Shown: positions 18,561 through 28,029, counted from the stretch's first letter. The stretch is DNA of 64,000 nucleotides from Aeromonas veronii (GCA_041319085.1 CP101033.1:1762501-1826500), one strand, 5' to 3'. Translations and numbers: made by a program. The notes: generated by a model from the sequence alone, not told the origin.

Positions 18561-21500
18561 CAGGATTGAGGCTCCGTAGCGGGCGTGATGGGGAGAGGCT
18601 GCAAGGTAAGTTGCAGCCGGTTGAGTTGAAGACGAGCGAGCAGCACTATGGGTGGCTCCGGCAAGCTCGGCTCGGCGGCGCGCACCGCATCATTGACCCA
18701 CTTGGGGTAGGTGCGGAAATTGAGTTTGATATCGGCCTTGAAGGGCCCTTGGGCATCTGCGGGTAGCGGCCAGGCTTCATCGCGCCAGCCATCGGCCGGA
18801 ATGCGGGTATCTTCCAAGAGCTTGGCGTAACGCCAGAACTTGAGCCCCACCGGCTTGCCCTCGGCATCGCCGAATACTTTGCGAAACAGCCGCGCCTCTT
18901 CAGGGACTGCGCCATCCACCGGCTGGCCGCTGGCAAGCACAACCTTGCCGGTTGCATCTGTGACGGTCAGCTCCAGCCAGAGTTCACGGAAATCGGCGAC
19001 CCCGGTGGGCAGGGCATGGCCTGCGCCGGTATTGGCGACCCGCACTACCAACTGCTGGCTATCGGCAGCCTGTTCGATACGGGCCGAGAGGGTAGCGCTG
19101 GAGCGCAGCAGCGCCAGACTCTCCTGTTCAAGGTCGGGATTGCGCAGCCCCACCAGCTGGTGTTGGGCGCCGGTGAAGTTGTGGCGATAGAGCCGCGCCT
19201 TCATGGTGCCGTTTTCGGTGGACTGGCCCGCCACCGGCGCGCCGCCATTGCCCGGCTCCGGGTTCATATGGCAGTCGATGCAGGTGCGCCGTTTGGCAGG
19301 ATCCTCGGCCTTGGCGAAGCTGGATTTTTCCCACTCGTCCCAGGTGTTGACGATATTGGCGCCTGTGCCCGGGGCAAACTCGTTGTGGCACGATTTGCAC
19401 AGGGCCGCATCGCGGTAGAAATCCTTCTGATAGGAGGCTTTGTGGGCCGCCGGACGGGCGTTGATCTGCCGCTCGGCCAGCCAGTGCTGGAGGCTGCCGC
19501 CCGGGGCATCCTCGAACACATAGCTCTCGCGGTCTTTCAAATTCACGGTAACGGCGCTGTTGCCGCCCGCATCTTCTACCTTGGTGATGCGATGGCAGAG
19601 CACGCAGCCGGTCCCTTCTTCCACCACTGGCTCGCCTTTCTGGTGTGCCGCGATCAGCGAGGCGCCACCCTGCTCGAACATATGGGAGCCCTTGGGCAGA
19701 TCCAGCTGGCCTGTCATCACCTGCTGGGGCATATGGCAGCCCTGACACCACTGGCCAAACGCCTCCCCTTCGGTTTCGCGGGCCAGCGCCTGCACCACCT
19801 TGTAGTAGGGGTGGGAGTTGCCCATCAGCCGGTGGTTGCTCTCGCTCCAATCTTTGAACGCTTGGCTGTGGCAGTTCTGGCAGGAGGCAGAGTTGAGCCA
19901 CTCTTTCGGGTGAGTGGTCGGCGCCTTGGCGGGCTGATTGTCAAGGTCAGGGCGCGGGGCATCGAGTCGCAGCCAGTTGGCGAGATAGGGGAGGTTGCCA
20001 TCGGCGGTGACGAAGGCGTGTAACTCCTCCATCATCGCTTTCACTTCCGGTTGGGGCCTCGCGGGGTCAACTGCCTCGGCTCCATCGCGGGTGTCGTGGC
20101 CCATGCCGCCCTGGGTCTGCTGGGTCATGCGCAGGTATTCGCCGACAAAATCCCCCGCCACCATGTTGGTGAGGTTGGCGTGGCCGTTGATGGCGTTGTC
20201 GCCGCTCTTCTGGCGATGGGCTGCCATCAGATAGCGGTTGGTGAAGTTGAACCCATCCAGATGGCAGGAGTTGCAGCTCATCCAGTTGTCTCCCGCCATG
20301 GGGAAGCGTGAGTTTGCGCCGTTGTTGCCAAGCGTGTTACCAAGATGGAACAGCCGCTCGCCGCGCTGAAGCGGCTCGGGGCGCGGATCCGTCTCTACCA
20401 GCTTGGCGAAGTGGGGCACATCGACGGTGACTCGGGCAAACGGGCCGCTGCCGCCGCTATTGAGGCGGGTGAGATCCTGCCCCATGGCGTTGTGCACCAG
20501 AATATGGTCACCGTCGATCAGCAGATCCCGCGGATTCTGGCCCGGCAGGTGACGCAAGAGCTGGGTCGCCTTGGCACCCCCCTGAAACTTCTTGCGGCGG
20601 TGGCGGTTGTTGTTGGACTTGCCGCTGCGAGAGAGATCAAACACCAGCAGATCTTCCGAGCCCGCCAGGGTCAGATAGACCCGCTTGCCGTCGGCGGCAA
20701 AGCGCGCTGCGAACGGGTTGGAGACAATCTGGCTGCGGTTGCCGACGTTTGGCAGGTTGATCTGCAAAAAGAGCTGCTTTCTTTCATCAACCCGCTCTTT
20801 CTCCTCATCCAGAGCGATGATGGAGACCGCTGGAAAGACGGTGCTCTGAAACTGGAAGGGGTGGCTGAAACTCCACAGCACATGGGGCAGCCAGGCCTCG
20901 CTGCCATCGGGAGAGAGGGCGATGTCGTCGAGCAGGCGCGGCAAGCCCTGGGAGTCGCTCGGCGTGTCGCTGTGGGTCTCGGCCAGGGTGATGAGGCTGG
21001 GTTTGGGCAGGGTCGCGCCTTTGGCGCCCTTCTCAAGCTTGGCGAGATCATAGATGGCGAGCTGGCCTGTCATGGCGTGGGTGAGCAGCAGGCGATCGTT
21101 GTTGGTCAGGGCCAGCCCGCGCGGAGTCTCGGCGGTTTCTGCATCCAGCTGGAGGTTGCCGGCGGTGTCGTAGGCCTGCAGGCGAGCTGATTCGAACAGC
21201 GTGACCCAGAACCACTGCCGCTTGGCATCGAAGATGACCCCGTAGGGTCTATGGCCGGTGGGAATCGTCTTTTCCAGATCGAGATCATCATCCAGCAGCA
21301 ACAGGCGATCACCGCTGTAGTCGGTGACCAGCAGGGTGCCGTCATCGGCGCGGGCCAGCTGGCGCAGATCGCCCCCCAGCTGCACCTCTTTTAGGCGCTT
21401 GCCGCTATCGCGCTCAAGCAGGGTGACGGAACCTGCGCTCAGGTTGGCGGTGACGAGGCGCGGGGCGCTTCCCTCCTCATAGGCAAGCATCCCGGCGCCC

Positions 21501-21589
21501 ATCTGCTGGGCAAACGCGAAGGGGCTGGCCAGCAGCAGGACGAGGGCCAGCAGGGGTGACAAACATGCAGAGAACGATGACTTCAACAT
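18560..21589 (-). CDS. Hexahaem c-type cytochrome with N-terminal propeller-like domain
   Basis: This 1009-residue exported protein begins with a signal peptide ending in LLLASPFAFAQQ. Residues 25 to about 400 look like a YncE-type beta-propeller (repeated segments such as LLVTDYSGDRLLLLDDDLDL and VYLTLAGSEDLLVFDL). Six CxxCH haem sites follow at about residues 439, 570, 615, 662, 731 and 770 (CNSCH, CQNCH, CQGCH, CVLCH, CKSCH, CIDCH). The last 230 residues lack haem motifs and contain TGAGHALPTGVADFRELW, as in cytochrome c554-like proteins. It is periplasmic. It lies 4 bp after a membrane protein gene and overlaps the iron permease gene, which suggests redox coupling to iron transport. Confidence 0.85.
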   Translation of the reverse strand: MLKSSFSACLSPLLALVLLLASPFAFAQQMGAGMLAYEEGSAPRLVTANLSAGSVTLLERDSGKRLKEVQLGGDLRQLARADDGTLLVTDYSGDRLLLLDDDLDLEKTIPTGHRPYGVIFDAKRQWFWVTLFESARLQAYDTAGNLQLDAETAETPRGLALTNNDRLLLTHAMTGQLAIYDLAKLEKGAKGATLPKPSLITLAETHSDTPSDSQGLPRLLDDIALSPDGSEAWLPHVLWSFSHPFQFQSTVFPAVSIIALDEEKERVDERKQLFLQINLPNVGNRSQIVSNPFAARFAADGKRVYLTLAGSEDLLVFDLSRSGKSNNNRHRRKKFQGGAKATQLLRHLPGQNPRDLLIDGDHILVHNAMGQDLTRLNSGGSGPFARVTVDVPHFAKLVETDPRPEPLQRGERLFHLGNTLGNNGANSRFPMAGDNWMSCNSCHLDGFNFTNRYLMAAHRQKSGDNAINGHANLTNMVAGDFVGEYLRMTQQTQGGMGHDTRDGAEAVDPARPQPEVKAMMEELHAFVTADGNLPYLANWLRLDAPRPDLDNQPAKAPTTHPKEWLNSASCQNCHSQAFKDWSESNHRLMGNSHPYYKVVQALARETEGEAFGQWCQGCHMPQQVMTGQLDLPKGSHMFEQGGASLIAAHQKGEPVVEEGTGCVLCHRITKVEDAGGNSAVTVNLKDRESYVFEDAPGGSLQHWLAERQINARPAAHKASYQKDFYRDAALCKSCHNEFAPGTGANIVNTWDEWEKSSFAKAEDPAKRRTCIDCHMNPEPGNGGAPVAGQSTENGTMKARLYRHNFTGAQHQLVGLRNPDLEQESLALLRSSATLSARIEQAADSQQLVVRVANTGAGHALPTGVADFRELWLELTVTDATGKVVLASGQPVDGAVPEEARLFRKVFGDAEGKPVGLKFWRYAKLLEDTRIPADGWRDEAWPLPADAQGPFKADIKLNFRTYPKWVNDAVRAAEPSLPEPPIVLLARLQLNRLQLTLQPLPITPATEPQS

Positions 21590-21593
21590 GGGA

Positions 21594-22043
21594 TCAGGAT
21601 CGCCATTTCAAGATGGTCCAGCGCCAGGCGTGGCGCAGTACCAAAGGAGTGAGCAGCAGTGCGCTCAGCAAGTGGGCCCAGCTGGCGAGGTTGCCCATGG
21701 CATCGCCCGGAGTGCCGTGCAGCACCAGCAGCAGGCCGCTGGCCAGACAGACCAGCAGCAGGGCTTCGATAATCCGCCCTGTGGTGCGCAAAAAGGGTTT
21801 GCTGCTGCGGTTCAACAAGCTGCGATGGGAGAGCCAGAAGGCGCCAAACAGCAGCGGGAACAGGGTGAGCGAGAGCATCACATGGAAAAACAGATTCCAG
21901 CGTGCCAGCGACCAGAGCGGGGTCAGCGGCTCCCACAGCAGCAGACCGGAGAAGAACATCAGATAGAGGGTGCCCTCGGCGGCCTGATGGTGGTAGGCCA
22001 GCCACTGCCAGAATTGTCGGGGTGAGAGAGAAAGGCTTGTCAT
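21594..22043 (-). CDS. Four-helix membrane protein, possibly cytochrome b-like
   Basis: This 149-residue inner-membrane protein has four predicted helices (about residues 23-41, 46-70, 88-108 and 118-135). Histidines at helix ends (YHH, FFHVML, SHR, AHLLS, LRHAW) would suit a small haem-b protein passing electrons from quinol to the neighbouring cytochrome, but I cannot confirm haem ligands. It is the first full gene of the minus-strand cluster, 4 bp before the hexahaem cytochrome. A Fur-like sequence lies 64-78 bp upstream. The family is not recognised with certainty. Confidence 0.65.
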   Translation of the reverse strand: MTSLSLSPRQFWQWLAYHHQAAEGTLYLMFFSGLLLWEPLTPLWSLARWNLFFHVMLSLTLFPLLFGAFWLSHRSLLNRSSKPFLRTTGRIIEALLLVCLASGLLLVLHGTPGDAMGNLASWAHLLSALLLTPLVLRHAWRWTILKWRS

Positions 22044-22106
22044 AAAGGCTCCAGCACCCGGGCGGGGCAGCCCGGGGGGAGCAAGTTTATAACGCAGTAA
22101 GAGTAA

Positions 22107-22121
22107 TGAAAAGTGTTATCA
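22107..22121. promoter_or_regulatory. Candidate Fur box upstream of the iron-permease cluster
   Basis: Read on the minus strand, TGATAAC-A-CTTTTCA fits the 7-1-7 Fur pattern TGATAAT-n-ATTATCA at 11 of 14 arm positions. It lies 64-78 bp before the first gene of a cluster that contains an FTR1 permease. The assignment is by eye. Confidence 0.4.
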
Positions 22122-22171
22122 ATTGTATTGCTGGTGAATCAAGGCTGAACAAGCACAGTGATCAAGCTCGA

Positions 22172-22258
22172 CTATTTATGCTCTGCCTTCCGCTCGGTCA
22201 CCGCATAGATGAGCGCGGCCAGCGAGAAGGCGAGAAACACCACCACGGACCACTTCAT
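22172..22258 (-). CDS. Possible 28-residue single-helix membrane peptide
   Basis: From an ATG at 22258 the minus strand encodes [20 protein letters not shown] plus a charged tail (TERKAEHK): one membrane helix with a positively charged C-terminus. Third codon positions are strongly G/C, as in real genes here. The open frame continues upstream to the T-run of a terminator with coding-like text ([13 protein letters not shown]) but has no start codon there. A ribosome site is poor (GTGGAG abuts the ATG). It could be a small protein leading the cytochrome cluster or a fragment of a lost gene. Confidence 0.35.
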   Translation of the reverse strand: MKWSVVVFLAFSLAALIYAVTERKAEHK

Positions 22259-22309
22259 CTCCACTTCATTGGTGATGCCATCTTCGATCTGTTCGGGCTG
22301 TACGGAGCG

Positions 22310-22335
22310 AAAAAAAACGCTCAGTTCGCACTGAG
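22310..22335 (-). terminator. Strong minus-strand terminator with no obvious gene before it
   Basis: Read on the minus strand: CTCAGT, loop GCGA (a GNRA tetraloop), ACTGAG, then CG and eight T. It lies between recR (plus) and the cytochrome cluster (minus). Nothing annotated on the minus strand precedes it, so it may end a small RNA antisense to the recR leader, or an antisense transcript of recR. The remainder of 22336-22483 holds only the recR leader. Confidence 0.7.
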
Positions 22336-22483
22336 TTGCTATCCGCGTTTTGCGGGCGCTGTGGGTAAGCCGATGGCGATGGGCGGCGGGCTCGGGTATA
22401 GTCCTGCGCCAATGCGTTATCCTGTTTTGCTGACCCGTCGTGGCCCTGGTGGTGGCGAGGGGCTGGCCCGTGTAAGGAGTGTT

Positions 22484-23086
22484 ATGAAGTTCAGTCCCCT
22501 GCTCGATGAGATGATGAAAGCCCTGCAGGTATTGCCGGGGGTGGGGCCCAAGTCTGCCCAGCGGATGGCCTTTACCCTGCTCGAGCGTGAGCGCAGCGGC
22601 GGTTTGCGGTTGGCCCAGCTGCTCTCTCGCGCCCTGACCGAGATTGGCCACTGCAGCCACTGCCGCACCTTTACCGAGAACGATCGCTGCGATATCTGTG
22701 CCAATCCCAAGCGGGAAGAGAACGGTCTGCTCTGCGTGGTGGAGAGTCCGGCGGATGTGGCGGCCATCGAGCAGACCGGCCAGTTCTCCGGTCGCTACTT
22801 TGTGCTGATGGGCCATCTGTCGCCGCTGGATGGCATCGGCCCGGAGGAGCTGGGGCTCGATATTCTCGAGCGCCGGTTGAAGGATGAGCACATCAGCGAG
22901 CTGATCCTCGCCACCAATCCCACCATCGAAGGGGATGCCACCGCTTGGTATATCGCCGACATGGCCCGTCATGCCGGGGTGGAGGTGAGCCGCATCGCTC
23001 ACGGGGTGCCGGTGGGGGGGGAGCTGGAGCTGGTGGATGGCACCACGCTCTCCCACTCCCTGATGGGGCGCCAACGCTTGAAATAG
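22484..23086 (+). CDS. recR: Recombination mediator RecR
   Basis: RecR acts with RecF and RecO to load RecA on gapped DNA. The 200-residue protein shows the helix-hairpin-helix region ([14 protein letters not shown], about residues 17-30), the four-cysteine zinc finger ([16 protein letters not shown]) and the Toprim domain ([30 protein letters not shown]). The start is ATG 22484, with AAGGAG 8 bp upstream. The frame is open further upstream, but that text is not RecR-like. In E. coli recR follows dnaX-ybaB and precedes htpG; here the htpG link is kept, while what precedes recR in the window is an unrelated minus-strand cluster. Confidence 0.97.
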   Translation: MKFSPLLDEMMKALQVLPGVGPKSAQRMAFTLLERERSGGLRLAQLLSRALTEIGHCSHCRTFTENDRCDICANPKREENGLLCVVESPADVAAIEQTGQFSGRYFVLMGHLSPLDGIGPEELGLDILERRLKDEHISELILATNPTIEGDATAWYIADMARHAGVEVSRIAHGVPVGGELELVDGTTLSHSLMGRQRLK

Positions 23087-23160
23087 CAAGGCGAGCCTGC
23101 CTGCTACCCCGCATAAACAGGGGGCGAGCTGGGCAATAAATAGCCGCTTGAGCGGATTTA

Positions 23161-23196
23161 AAGGGGCGAGTGAGCAGGATTGCACACTCGCCCCTT
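23161..23196. terminator. Hairpin between recR and htpG overlapping the htpG promoter
   Basis: AAGGGGCGAGTG (23161-23172) pairs perfectly with CACTCGCCCCTT (23185-23196). The 12-bp G+C-rich stem could end recR transcripts, but no T tract follows. Its right arm supplies the first three bases of the htpG -35 element. Confidence 0.55.
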
Positions 23197-23221
23197 GATA
23201 TTTGATTGGCCGTCCCCATCT
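23194..23221 (+). promoter_or_regulatory. Sigma-32 heat-shock promoter of htpG
   Basis: CTTGATA (23194-23200), a 13-bp spacer and CCCCATCT (23214-23221) match the RpoH consensus CTTGAAA-N13-17-CCCCATnT at nearly every position. It lies 44 bp before the htpG ATG. Confidence 0.88.
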
Positions 23222-23264
23222 AGGTTGGGCATATGTTCAACCCGATGTTTCTGAGGATTGGTCC

Positions 23265-25178
23265 ATGACCCAAAGTGTTCATGCCGAAACCCACGGCTTT
23301 CAGACTGAAGTCAAACAACTGCTGAGCCTGATGGCTCACAGCCTCTACTCCAACAAAGAAGTATTCCTGCGCGAGCTGATCTCCAACGCCTCCGATGCGG
23401 CGGACAAGCTGCGCTTCAAGGCGCTTTCCGATGCCTCTTTGTTCGAAAACGACGGCCAGTTGCGTGTGCGTCTGGTGGTGGACAAAGAGAAGCGTACCCT
23501 GACCATCTCCGATAACGGGATCGGTATGACCCGGGATCAGGTGATCGAGCACCTGGGTACCATCGCCAAGTCCGGCACCGCCGAATTTTTCAAGAACCTC
23601 TCCGGCGATCAGGGCCGCGACTCCCAGCTGATCGGTCAGTTCGGGGTCGGTTTCTACTCCGCCTTTATCGTTGCCGACAAGGTGACCGTGGTCTCCCGCG
23701 CTGCGGGTACCGAGCCGGGCCAAGGCGTGCAGTGGGAATCGGAAGGGGAAGGCTCCTTCACCGTCGCTGACGTGACCAAAGAAGGTCGCGGGACCGATGT
23801 GATCCTGCACCTGCGTGCCGAAGAAGAGGAGTTCCTCGACGACTGGCGTCTGCGCTCCGTGGTGAGCAAATATTCCGATCACATCAGCGTGCCGGTCGAG
23901 ATGTTCAAAGAGGGCACCCCGGATCGCGAAGAAGACGGCGAAACCATCGTTGGCACGCCCGGTGAGTGGGAGCAGGTCAACCGTGCGACCGCACTGTGGA
24001 CCCGCAACCCGAAAGATATCAAGGACGAAGAGTATCAGGAGTTCTACAAGCACGTCGCTCATGACTTTGAAGATCCGCTGCTCTGGGGTCACAACCGGGT
24101 GGAAGGGGCGCAGGAGTACACCAGCCTGCTCTACGTACCGGCCCGCGCACCGTTCGACCTCTACAACCGCGAGCAGAAGCACGGTCTGAAGCTCTACGTG
24201 CAGCGCGTCTTCATCATGGATGACGCAGAGCAGTTTATGCCGACCTACCTGCGCTTCGTCAAAGGGGTGCTGGACTCCAACGATCTGCCGCTCAACGTCA
24301 GCCGTGAAATTCTGCAAGACAACAAGGTGACAGCTTCCCTGCGCAAGGCTTGCTCCAAGCGCGTGCTGACCATGCTCTCCAAGCTGGCGAAAGACGATGC
24401 CGAGAAGTACGCCAAGTTCTGGAGTGAGTTCGGTAACGTGCTCAAAGAGGGCCCGGCCGAGGATTACTCCAACCGCGAAGAGATCGCCAAGCTGCTGCGC
24501 TTTGCCAGCACCGCTGGCGAGGGCGAAGCCCAGACCGTCTCTCTCGAGGATTATGTTGGCCGCATGAAGGAAGGCCAGCAGAAGATCTACTACATCACTG
24601 CTGACTCCTACGCTGCCGCCAAGAACAGCCCGCACCTCGAGATCTTCCGCAAGAAGGGTGTCGAAGTGCTGCTGATGTGGGAGCGCGTGGACGAGTGGCT
24701 GATGAGCCACTTGACCGAGTTCGACGGCAAGCAGTTGGTTTCCGTCACCCGTGGCGAGCTGGATCTTGGCGAGCTGGAAGACGATGCCTCCAAACAGGCG
24801 CAAGAAGAGGCCGAGAAGGCCAATGCTGGTCTGGTTGAGCGAGTGAAGCAGAGCCTCGGCGAGGCGGTAAAAGAGGTGCGCGTCACCCACCGTCTGACCG
24901 ACTCCCCCTCCTGCATCGTCACCGATGCCCACGGCATGAGCACCCAGATGATCAAGCTGATGCGCGCCGCCGGCCAGCCGGTACCGGAGCAGAAGTACAT
25001 TCTGGAGCTCAACCCCGACCACGCGCTGGTGAAGAAACTCGACACCATCGAAGATGAAGCGCTGTTCGGCGAGTGGGTCACTCTGCTGCACGAACAGGCC
25101 CAGTTGGCCGAACAGGGCGGGCTGAATGATCCGGCGAGCTTTGTCTCCCGCATCAACCGTCTGTTGCTGCAAGCCTAA
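23265..25178 (+). CDS. htpG: Molecular chaperone HtpG (Hsp90)
   Basis: This is bacterial Hsp90, an ATP-dependent cytosolic chaperone. The 637-residue protein begins at ATG 23265 ([20 protein letters not shown]). The GHKL ATPase motifs are intact: [14 protein letters not shown] (about residues 38-51), DNGIGM and [11 protein letters not shown]. The middle-domain catalytic-arginine loop region ([11 protein letters not shown]) is also present. The frame is open 63 bp upstream, but that part covers the promoter. Expression is expected from the sigma-32 promoter directly upstream, and a bidirectional terminator follows. Confidence 0.98.
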   Translation: MTQSVHAETHGFQTEVKQLLSLMAHSLYSNKEVFLRELISNASDAADKLRFKALSDASLFENDGQLRVRLVVDKEKRTLTISDNGIGMTRDQVIEHLGTIAKSGTAEFFKNLSGDQGRDSQLIGQFGVGFYSAFIVADKVTVVSRAAGTEPGQGVQWESEGEGSFTVADVTKEGRGTDVILHLRAEEEEFLDDWRLRSVVSKYSDHISVPVEMFKEGTPDREEDGETIVGTPGEWEQVNRATALWTRNPKDIKDEEYQEFYKHVAHDFEDPLLWGHNRVEGAQEYTSLLYVPARAPFDLYNREQKHGLKLYVQRVFIMDDAEQFMPTYLRFVKGVLDSNDLPLNVSREILQDNKVTASLRKACSKRVLTMLSKLAKDDAEKYAKFWSEFGNVLKEGPAEDYSNREEIAKLLRFASTAGEGEAQTVSLEDYVGRMKEGQQKIYYITADSYAAAKNSPHLEIFRKKGVEVLLMWERVDEWLMSHLTEFDGKQLVSVTRGELDLGELEDDASKQAQEEAEKANAGLVERVKQSLGEAVKEVRVTHRLTDSPSCIVTDAHGMSTQMIKLMRAAGQPVPEQKYILELNPDHALVKKLDTIEDEALFGEWVTLLHEQAQLAEQGGLNDPASFVSRINRLLLQA

Positions 25179-25196
25179 GCGGCGACGCTGATAACA

Positions 25197-25227
25197 AAAA
25201 GCCCACTGCATGCGGTGGGCTTTTTTG
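25197..25227. terminator. Bidirectional terminator between htpG and sapF
   Basis: AAAAAGCCCACTGCATGC pairs with a mirrored GGTGGGCTTTTTT arm. It has a T tract on both strands and serves the convergent htpG and sapF. Confidence 0.92.
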
Positions 25228-25282
25228 ATCCCGCCGCGTGAGAGCGGCGAGGAACCTCGGCAAGGGGGGCGGCCAACGCCCT

Positions 25283-26068
25283 CTATCTGCGGTATTCGTT
25301 GTTGTAGTTCTGGATGAGACGCCGGGTCACATCGTGTTGGGGATCGGCGAACACCTTGAGGGTCTTGCCGCGCTCCACCACCCGACCTTCATGCATCACC
25401 AGTACCTCGTCACTGATATGGCTGACGATACCCAGATCGTTGGCCACCAGCACATAGCTCAGTCCCATGGTCTCTTGCATCTCCAGCAGCAGGTTGATGA
25501 TCTGGGAGCGCACCGAGATATCCAGGGTGGAGAGCGCCTCATCGGCCACCACGATCTTGGGGTTGAGGATCAGTGCCCGCGCCAGCGCTACCCGCTGTTG
25601 CTGACCGGAGGAGAGCATCTGCGGGTAGAACAGGGCATGATCCGGCAGCATTCCCACCATGCGCAGGGTCTGCACCACCTGCTCGTGGCGCTCCTCCTCG
25701 GTCATCTCGGTGTTGAGGCGCAGCGGGGTCTCCAGGATCTGGCCGACACGGATCTTGCGATTGAGCGAGGTGTTGGGATCCTGAAAGATCATCCGCAGCA
25801 ATTTGCAGCGGGTCTGATAATCGCCGTGCACCATCAGCTGGCCGTCGATGGCGATGTCGCCGCTGGTAGGCTCGATCATCCCGGCCAGGATGCGGGCGAG
25901 GGTACTCTTGCCGGAGCCCGCTTCGCCGACAATGGCGAGGGTTTGACCCACGTCGAGATCGAACGAAAGGGGCTTGATCGCCTCCACCGCCTGACGACGG
26001 AACAGACCGGTGCGGTTTTGATAGGTCTTGCACAGGCCTCTGACCTGCAACAGGGATGGCTCGATCAC
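25283..26068 (-). CDS. sapF: Peptide ABC transporter ATP-binding protein SapF
   Basis: SapF is one of two ATPases of the Sap transporter, linked to antimicrobial-peptide resistance and peptide or putrescine transport. Walker A is GEAGSGKST (about residues 48-56), the signature is LSSGQQQRVALARAL, and Walker B is IVVADEALSTLD. The 261-residue length equals the enteric protein, and the phrase DIAIDGQLMVHGDYQTRCKLLRMIFQDPN is Sap-like. It is the last gene of sapABCDF, 34 bp after sapD. Confidence 0.94.
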   Translation of the reverse strand: MIEPSLLQVRGLCKTYQNRTGLFRRQAVEAIKPLSFDLDVGQTLAIVGEAGSGKSTLARILAGMIEPTSGDIAIDGQLMVHGDYQTRCKLLRMIFQDPNTSLNRKIRVGQILETPLRLNTEMTEEERHEQVVQTLRMVGMLPDHALFYPQMLSSGQQQRVALARALILNPKIVVADEALSTLDISVRSQIINLLLEMQETMGLSYVLVANDLGIVSHISDEVLVMHEGRVVERGKTLKVFADPQHDVTRRLIQNYNNEYRR

Positions 26069-26102
26069 AAGCGGGGCTCCTTCATGAGGGCATTAACGGT
26101 CA

Positions 26103-27101
26103 TCATTTTTTCGGCACCTCCATGTTCAGCGGGAAGTGACAGCTGAACTGATGGCCCTTGAGCTTGTTCATCAGCGGGGTCTGCACGCACTGCTTCTGGG
26201 CGTAGGGACAGCGTGGCCCCAGACGGCAGCCGATGGGCAGGTGCTGCAGCGGCGGGATGACGCCGGGCAGGGTTTCAAGCCGCGACTTGTGGCGCACCAG
26301 CTTGTCAAAGTCAGGGATCGATTTGAGTAGCGCATCGGTATAGGGGTGGTGCGGCGTCTCGAGGATCTGCTCCCGGGTGCCCACTTCCACCATCTGGCCG
26401 CAATACATCACGTTGATGGTGTCGGTCAGGTTGGCGATAGCGGCGATGTCGTTACTGATGAGCAGGATGGTGGTGTTGCCCAGCTTGTTCATCTTGTCCA
26501 GCAGCCGCAGGATCTGGGAGTGGGTGGTGGACTCCATGGCGCTGGTGGGCTCATCGGCCACCAGCAGGCGCGGCTGGTTGGCAATGGCCATGGCGATCAT
26601 CACCTTCTGGCACATGCCATCCGACAGCTCGTGGGGATAGGCGCGCATCACCTTGCGGTGATCCTTGACCCCGACCCGGTGCAGCAGGGCGATGGCTTTT
26701 TTCTTGCGCCACTGGAAGCGCTGCCAGAATTGCCCCTCGAACGAATCGGTCGGGATCGCCTCCTCCAGCTGGGTGCCGATCTCCTCGGAGGGGTCGAGAC
26801 AGCTGATGGGGTCTTGGAAGATCATGGCGATCTCGCGGCCCATGATGCGACGGCGCTCCTTGGGGGCCATGGTCAGCAGATCCATGTCGTTGAAGCGCAT
26901 CCGGTCGGCACGGACCGTCCAGTTGTCTTTCTCGATGCCGACGATCACCTTGGCCACCAGACTCTTACCTGAGCCGGATTCACCTACCAGACCGCGGATC
27001 TCCCCTTCGGTCAGGGTCAGGCTCACCTTGTCCACCGCCTTGACCTTGCCTTGCGGGGTGTCGATCTCGATGGTGAGATTGCGTATGTCGAGCAGCGGCA
27101 T
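26103..27101 (-). CDS. sapD: Peptide ABC transporter ATP-binding protein SapD
   Basis: SapD is the second ATPase of the Sap system and in E. coli also supports Trk potassium uptake. The 332-residue protein has Walker [14 protein letters not shown] (about residues 40-52), signature [14 protein letters not shown] and Walker [13 protein letters not shown]. The C-terminal oligopeptide-transporter domain includes the cysteine-containing segment [19 protein letters not shown]. Its ATG shares one base with the sapC stop at 27101. Confidence 0.95.
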   Translation of the reverse strand: MPLLDIRNLTIEIDTPQGKVKAVDKVSLTLTEGEIRGLVGESGSGKSLVAKVIVGIEKDNWTVRADRMRFNDMDLLTMAPKERRRIMGREIAMIFQDPISCLDPSEEIGTQLEEAIPTDSFEGQFWQRFQWRKKKAIALLHRVGVKDHRKVMRAYPHELSDGMCQKVMIAMAIANQPRLLVADEPTSAMESTTHSQILRLLDKMNKLGNTTILLISNDIAAIANLTDTINVMYCGQMVEVGTREQILETPHHPYTDALLKSIPDFDKLVRHKSRLETLPGVIPPLQHLPIGCRLGPRCPYAQKQCVQTPLMNKLKGHQFSCHFPLNMEVPKK

Positions 27102-27994
27102 CAGTCATTCCCCTCTTTGAGTGCTTCACGAATGCCTTCTCCAACTAAATTGGTCACCAGCACGCTGAACAGAATGGCGATGCCGGGCAGGGTGACGGTC
27201 CAGGGGGCGAGATAGATAAGGTCGCTCGAATCGGCCAGCATGGTGCCCCACTCCGGTTGGGGGGACTGGGCGCCGAGGCCAAGAAAACCGACCGCCGAGA
27301 TATCGAGAATGGCCGCCGACAAGGTGCGGGTGGTCTGGGCCACCAGGGTTTCGACGATGTTGGGCAAAATAGCCAGACGCATGATCCTGAAGGGGGGCGA
27401 ACCATCGAGGCGGCTGGCAGTGATGTACTCCTTCTGCATCTCGGCATGAACTGCGTTGTAGGTGGCTCGGATAAAGGGCGGGATCAAGGCGAGCGTAATG
27501 GCAATCAGGGTATTGCCAAAACCCGGCCCCATGATGGCGACCATGATGATGGCCATCAGCAGGGAGGGGATGGAGAGCAGGGTATCGAGCAGGTGGTGCA
27601 GCACGCTCGACTTGATCCCCTTGCTCATGCCGCCAAGGATACCGATGGCGGAGCCCACCACCATGGCGATCACCACCACCACCAGCGCATAACCGAAGGT
27701 AAGCCGCGCCCCCACCACCAGCCGGGAGAGCATGTCGCGCCCCAGATCGTCGGTGCCGAGGAAGTAGTCAATGTTGCCGGTCGCCGCCCAGGAGGGGGCC
27801 AGCAGCAGCTTGTCGGCATGCTGTTCATCGATGCCGTAGGGGACGACCAGCGGCCCCACCAGGGTGATGAGCAGCAACAGCAAAAAGCACCAGAGCCCCG
27901 CCATCGCCAGCGGATTGCGGCTGTAGGAGGCCCACGTCTGCTCAAGGGGCGAGAGGATCTTGAGCTCGGGATAGATGTTCGATTTATCTTGCAT
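27101..27994 (-). CDS. sapC: Peptide ABC transporter permease SapC
   Basis: SapC is an inner-membrane permease of the Sap importer, with six membrane segments across 297 residues. The N-terminal [19 protein letters not shown] is typical of DppC/SapC permeases. The ATPase-docking EAA loop is [20 protein letters not shown]. It starts 35 bp after sapB and ends sharing a base with sapD. Confidence 0.94.
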   Translation of the reverse strand: MQDKSNIYPELKILSPLEQTWASYSRNPLAMAGLWCFLLLLLITLVGPLVVPYGIDEQHADKLLLAPSWAATGNIDYFLGTDDLGRDMLSRLVVGARLTFGYALVVVVIAMVVGSAIGILGGMSKGIKSSVLHHLLDTLLSIPSLLMAIIMVAIMGPGFGNTLIAITLALIPPFIRATYNAVHAEMQKEYITASRLDGSPPFRIMRLAILPNIVETLVAQTTRTLSAAILDISAVGFLGLGAQSPQPEWGTMLADSSDLIYLAPWTVTLPGIAILFSVLVTNLVGEGIREALKEGND

Positions 27995-28029
27995 AGGATA
28001 CCTGGCTCCTGGTCACGCCATGAGCGCGT

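Noticed and set aside
22106..22483. N-terminal extension of recR from an upstream start
   Set aside because: The added 126 residues have no RecR similarity and pass through the orphan terminator; ATG 22484 has a good ribosome site and gives the normal 200 residues.
22336..22483. Possible 4.5S/SRP RNA or other known structured RNA ahead of recR
   Set aside because: The conserved GGAAG-type SRP loop is absent and I could not fold a familiar RNA.
23220..25211. 663-codon minus-strand frame opposite htpG
   Set aside because: It is longer than htpG itself, but htpG has all Hsp90 motifs and its own promoter and terminator; this frame has no recognisable motif.
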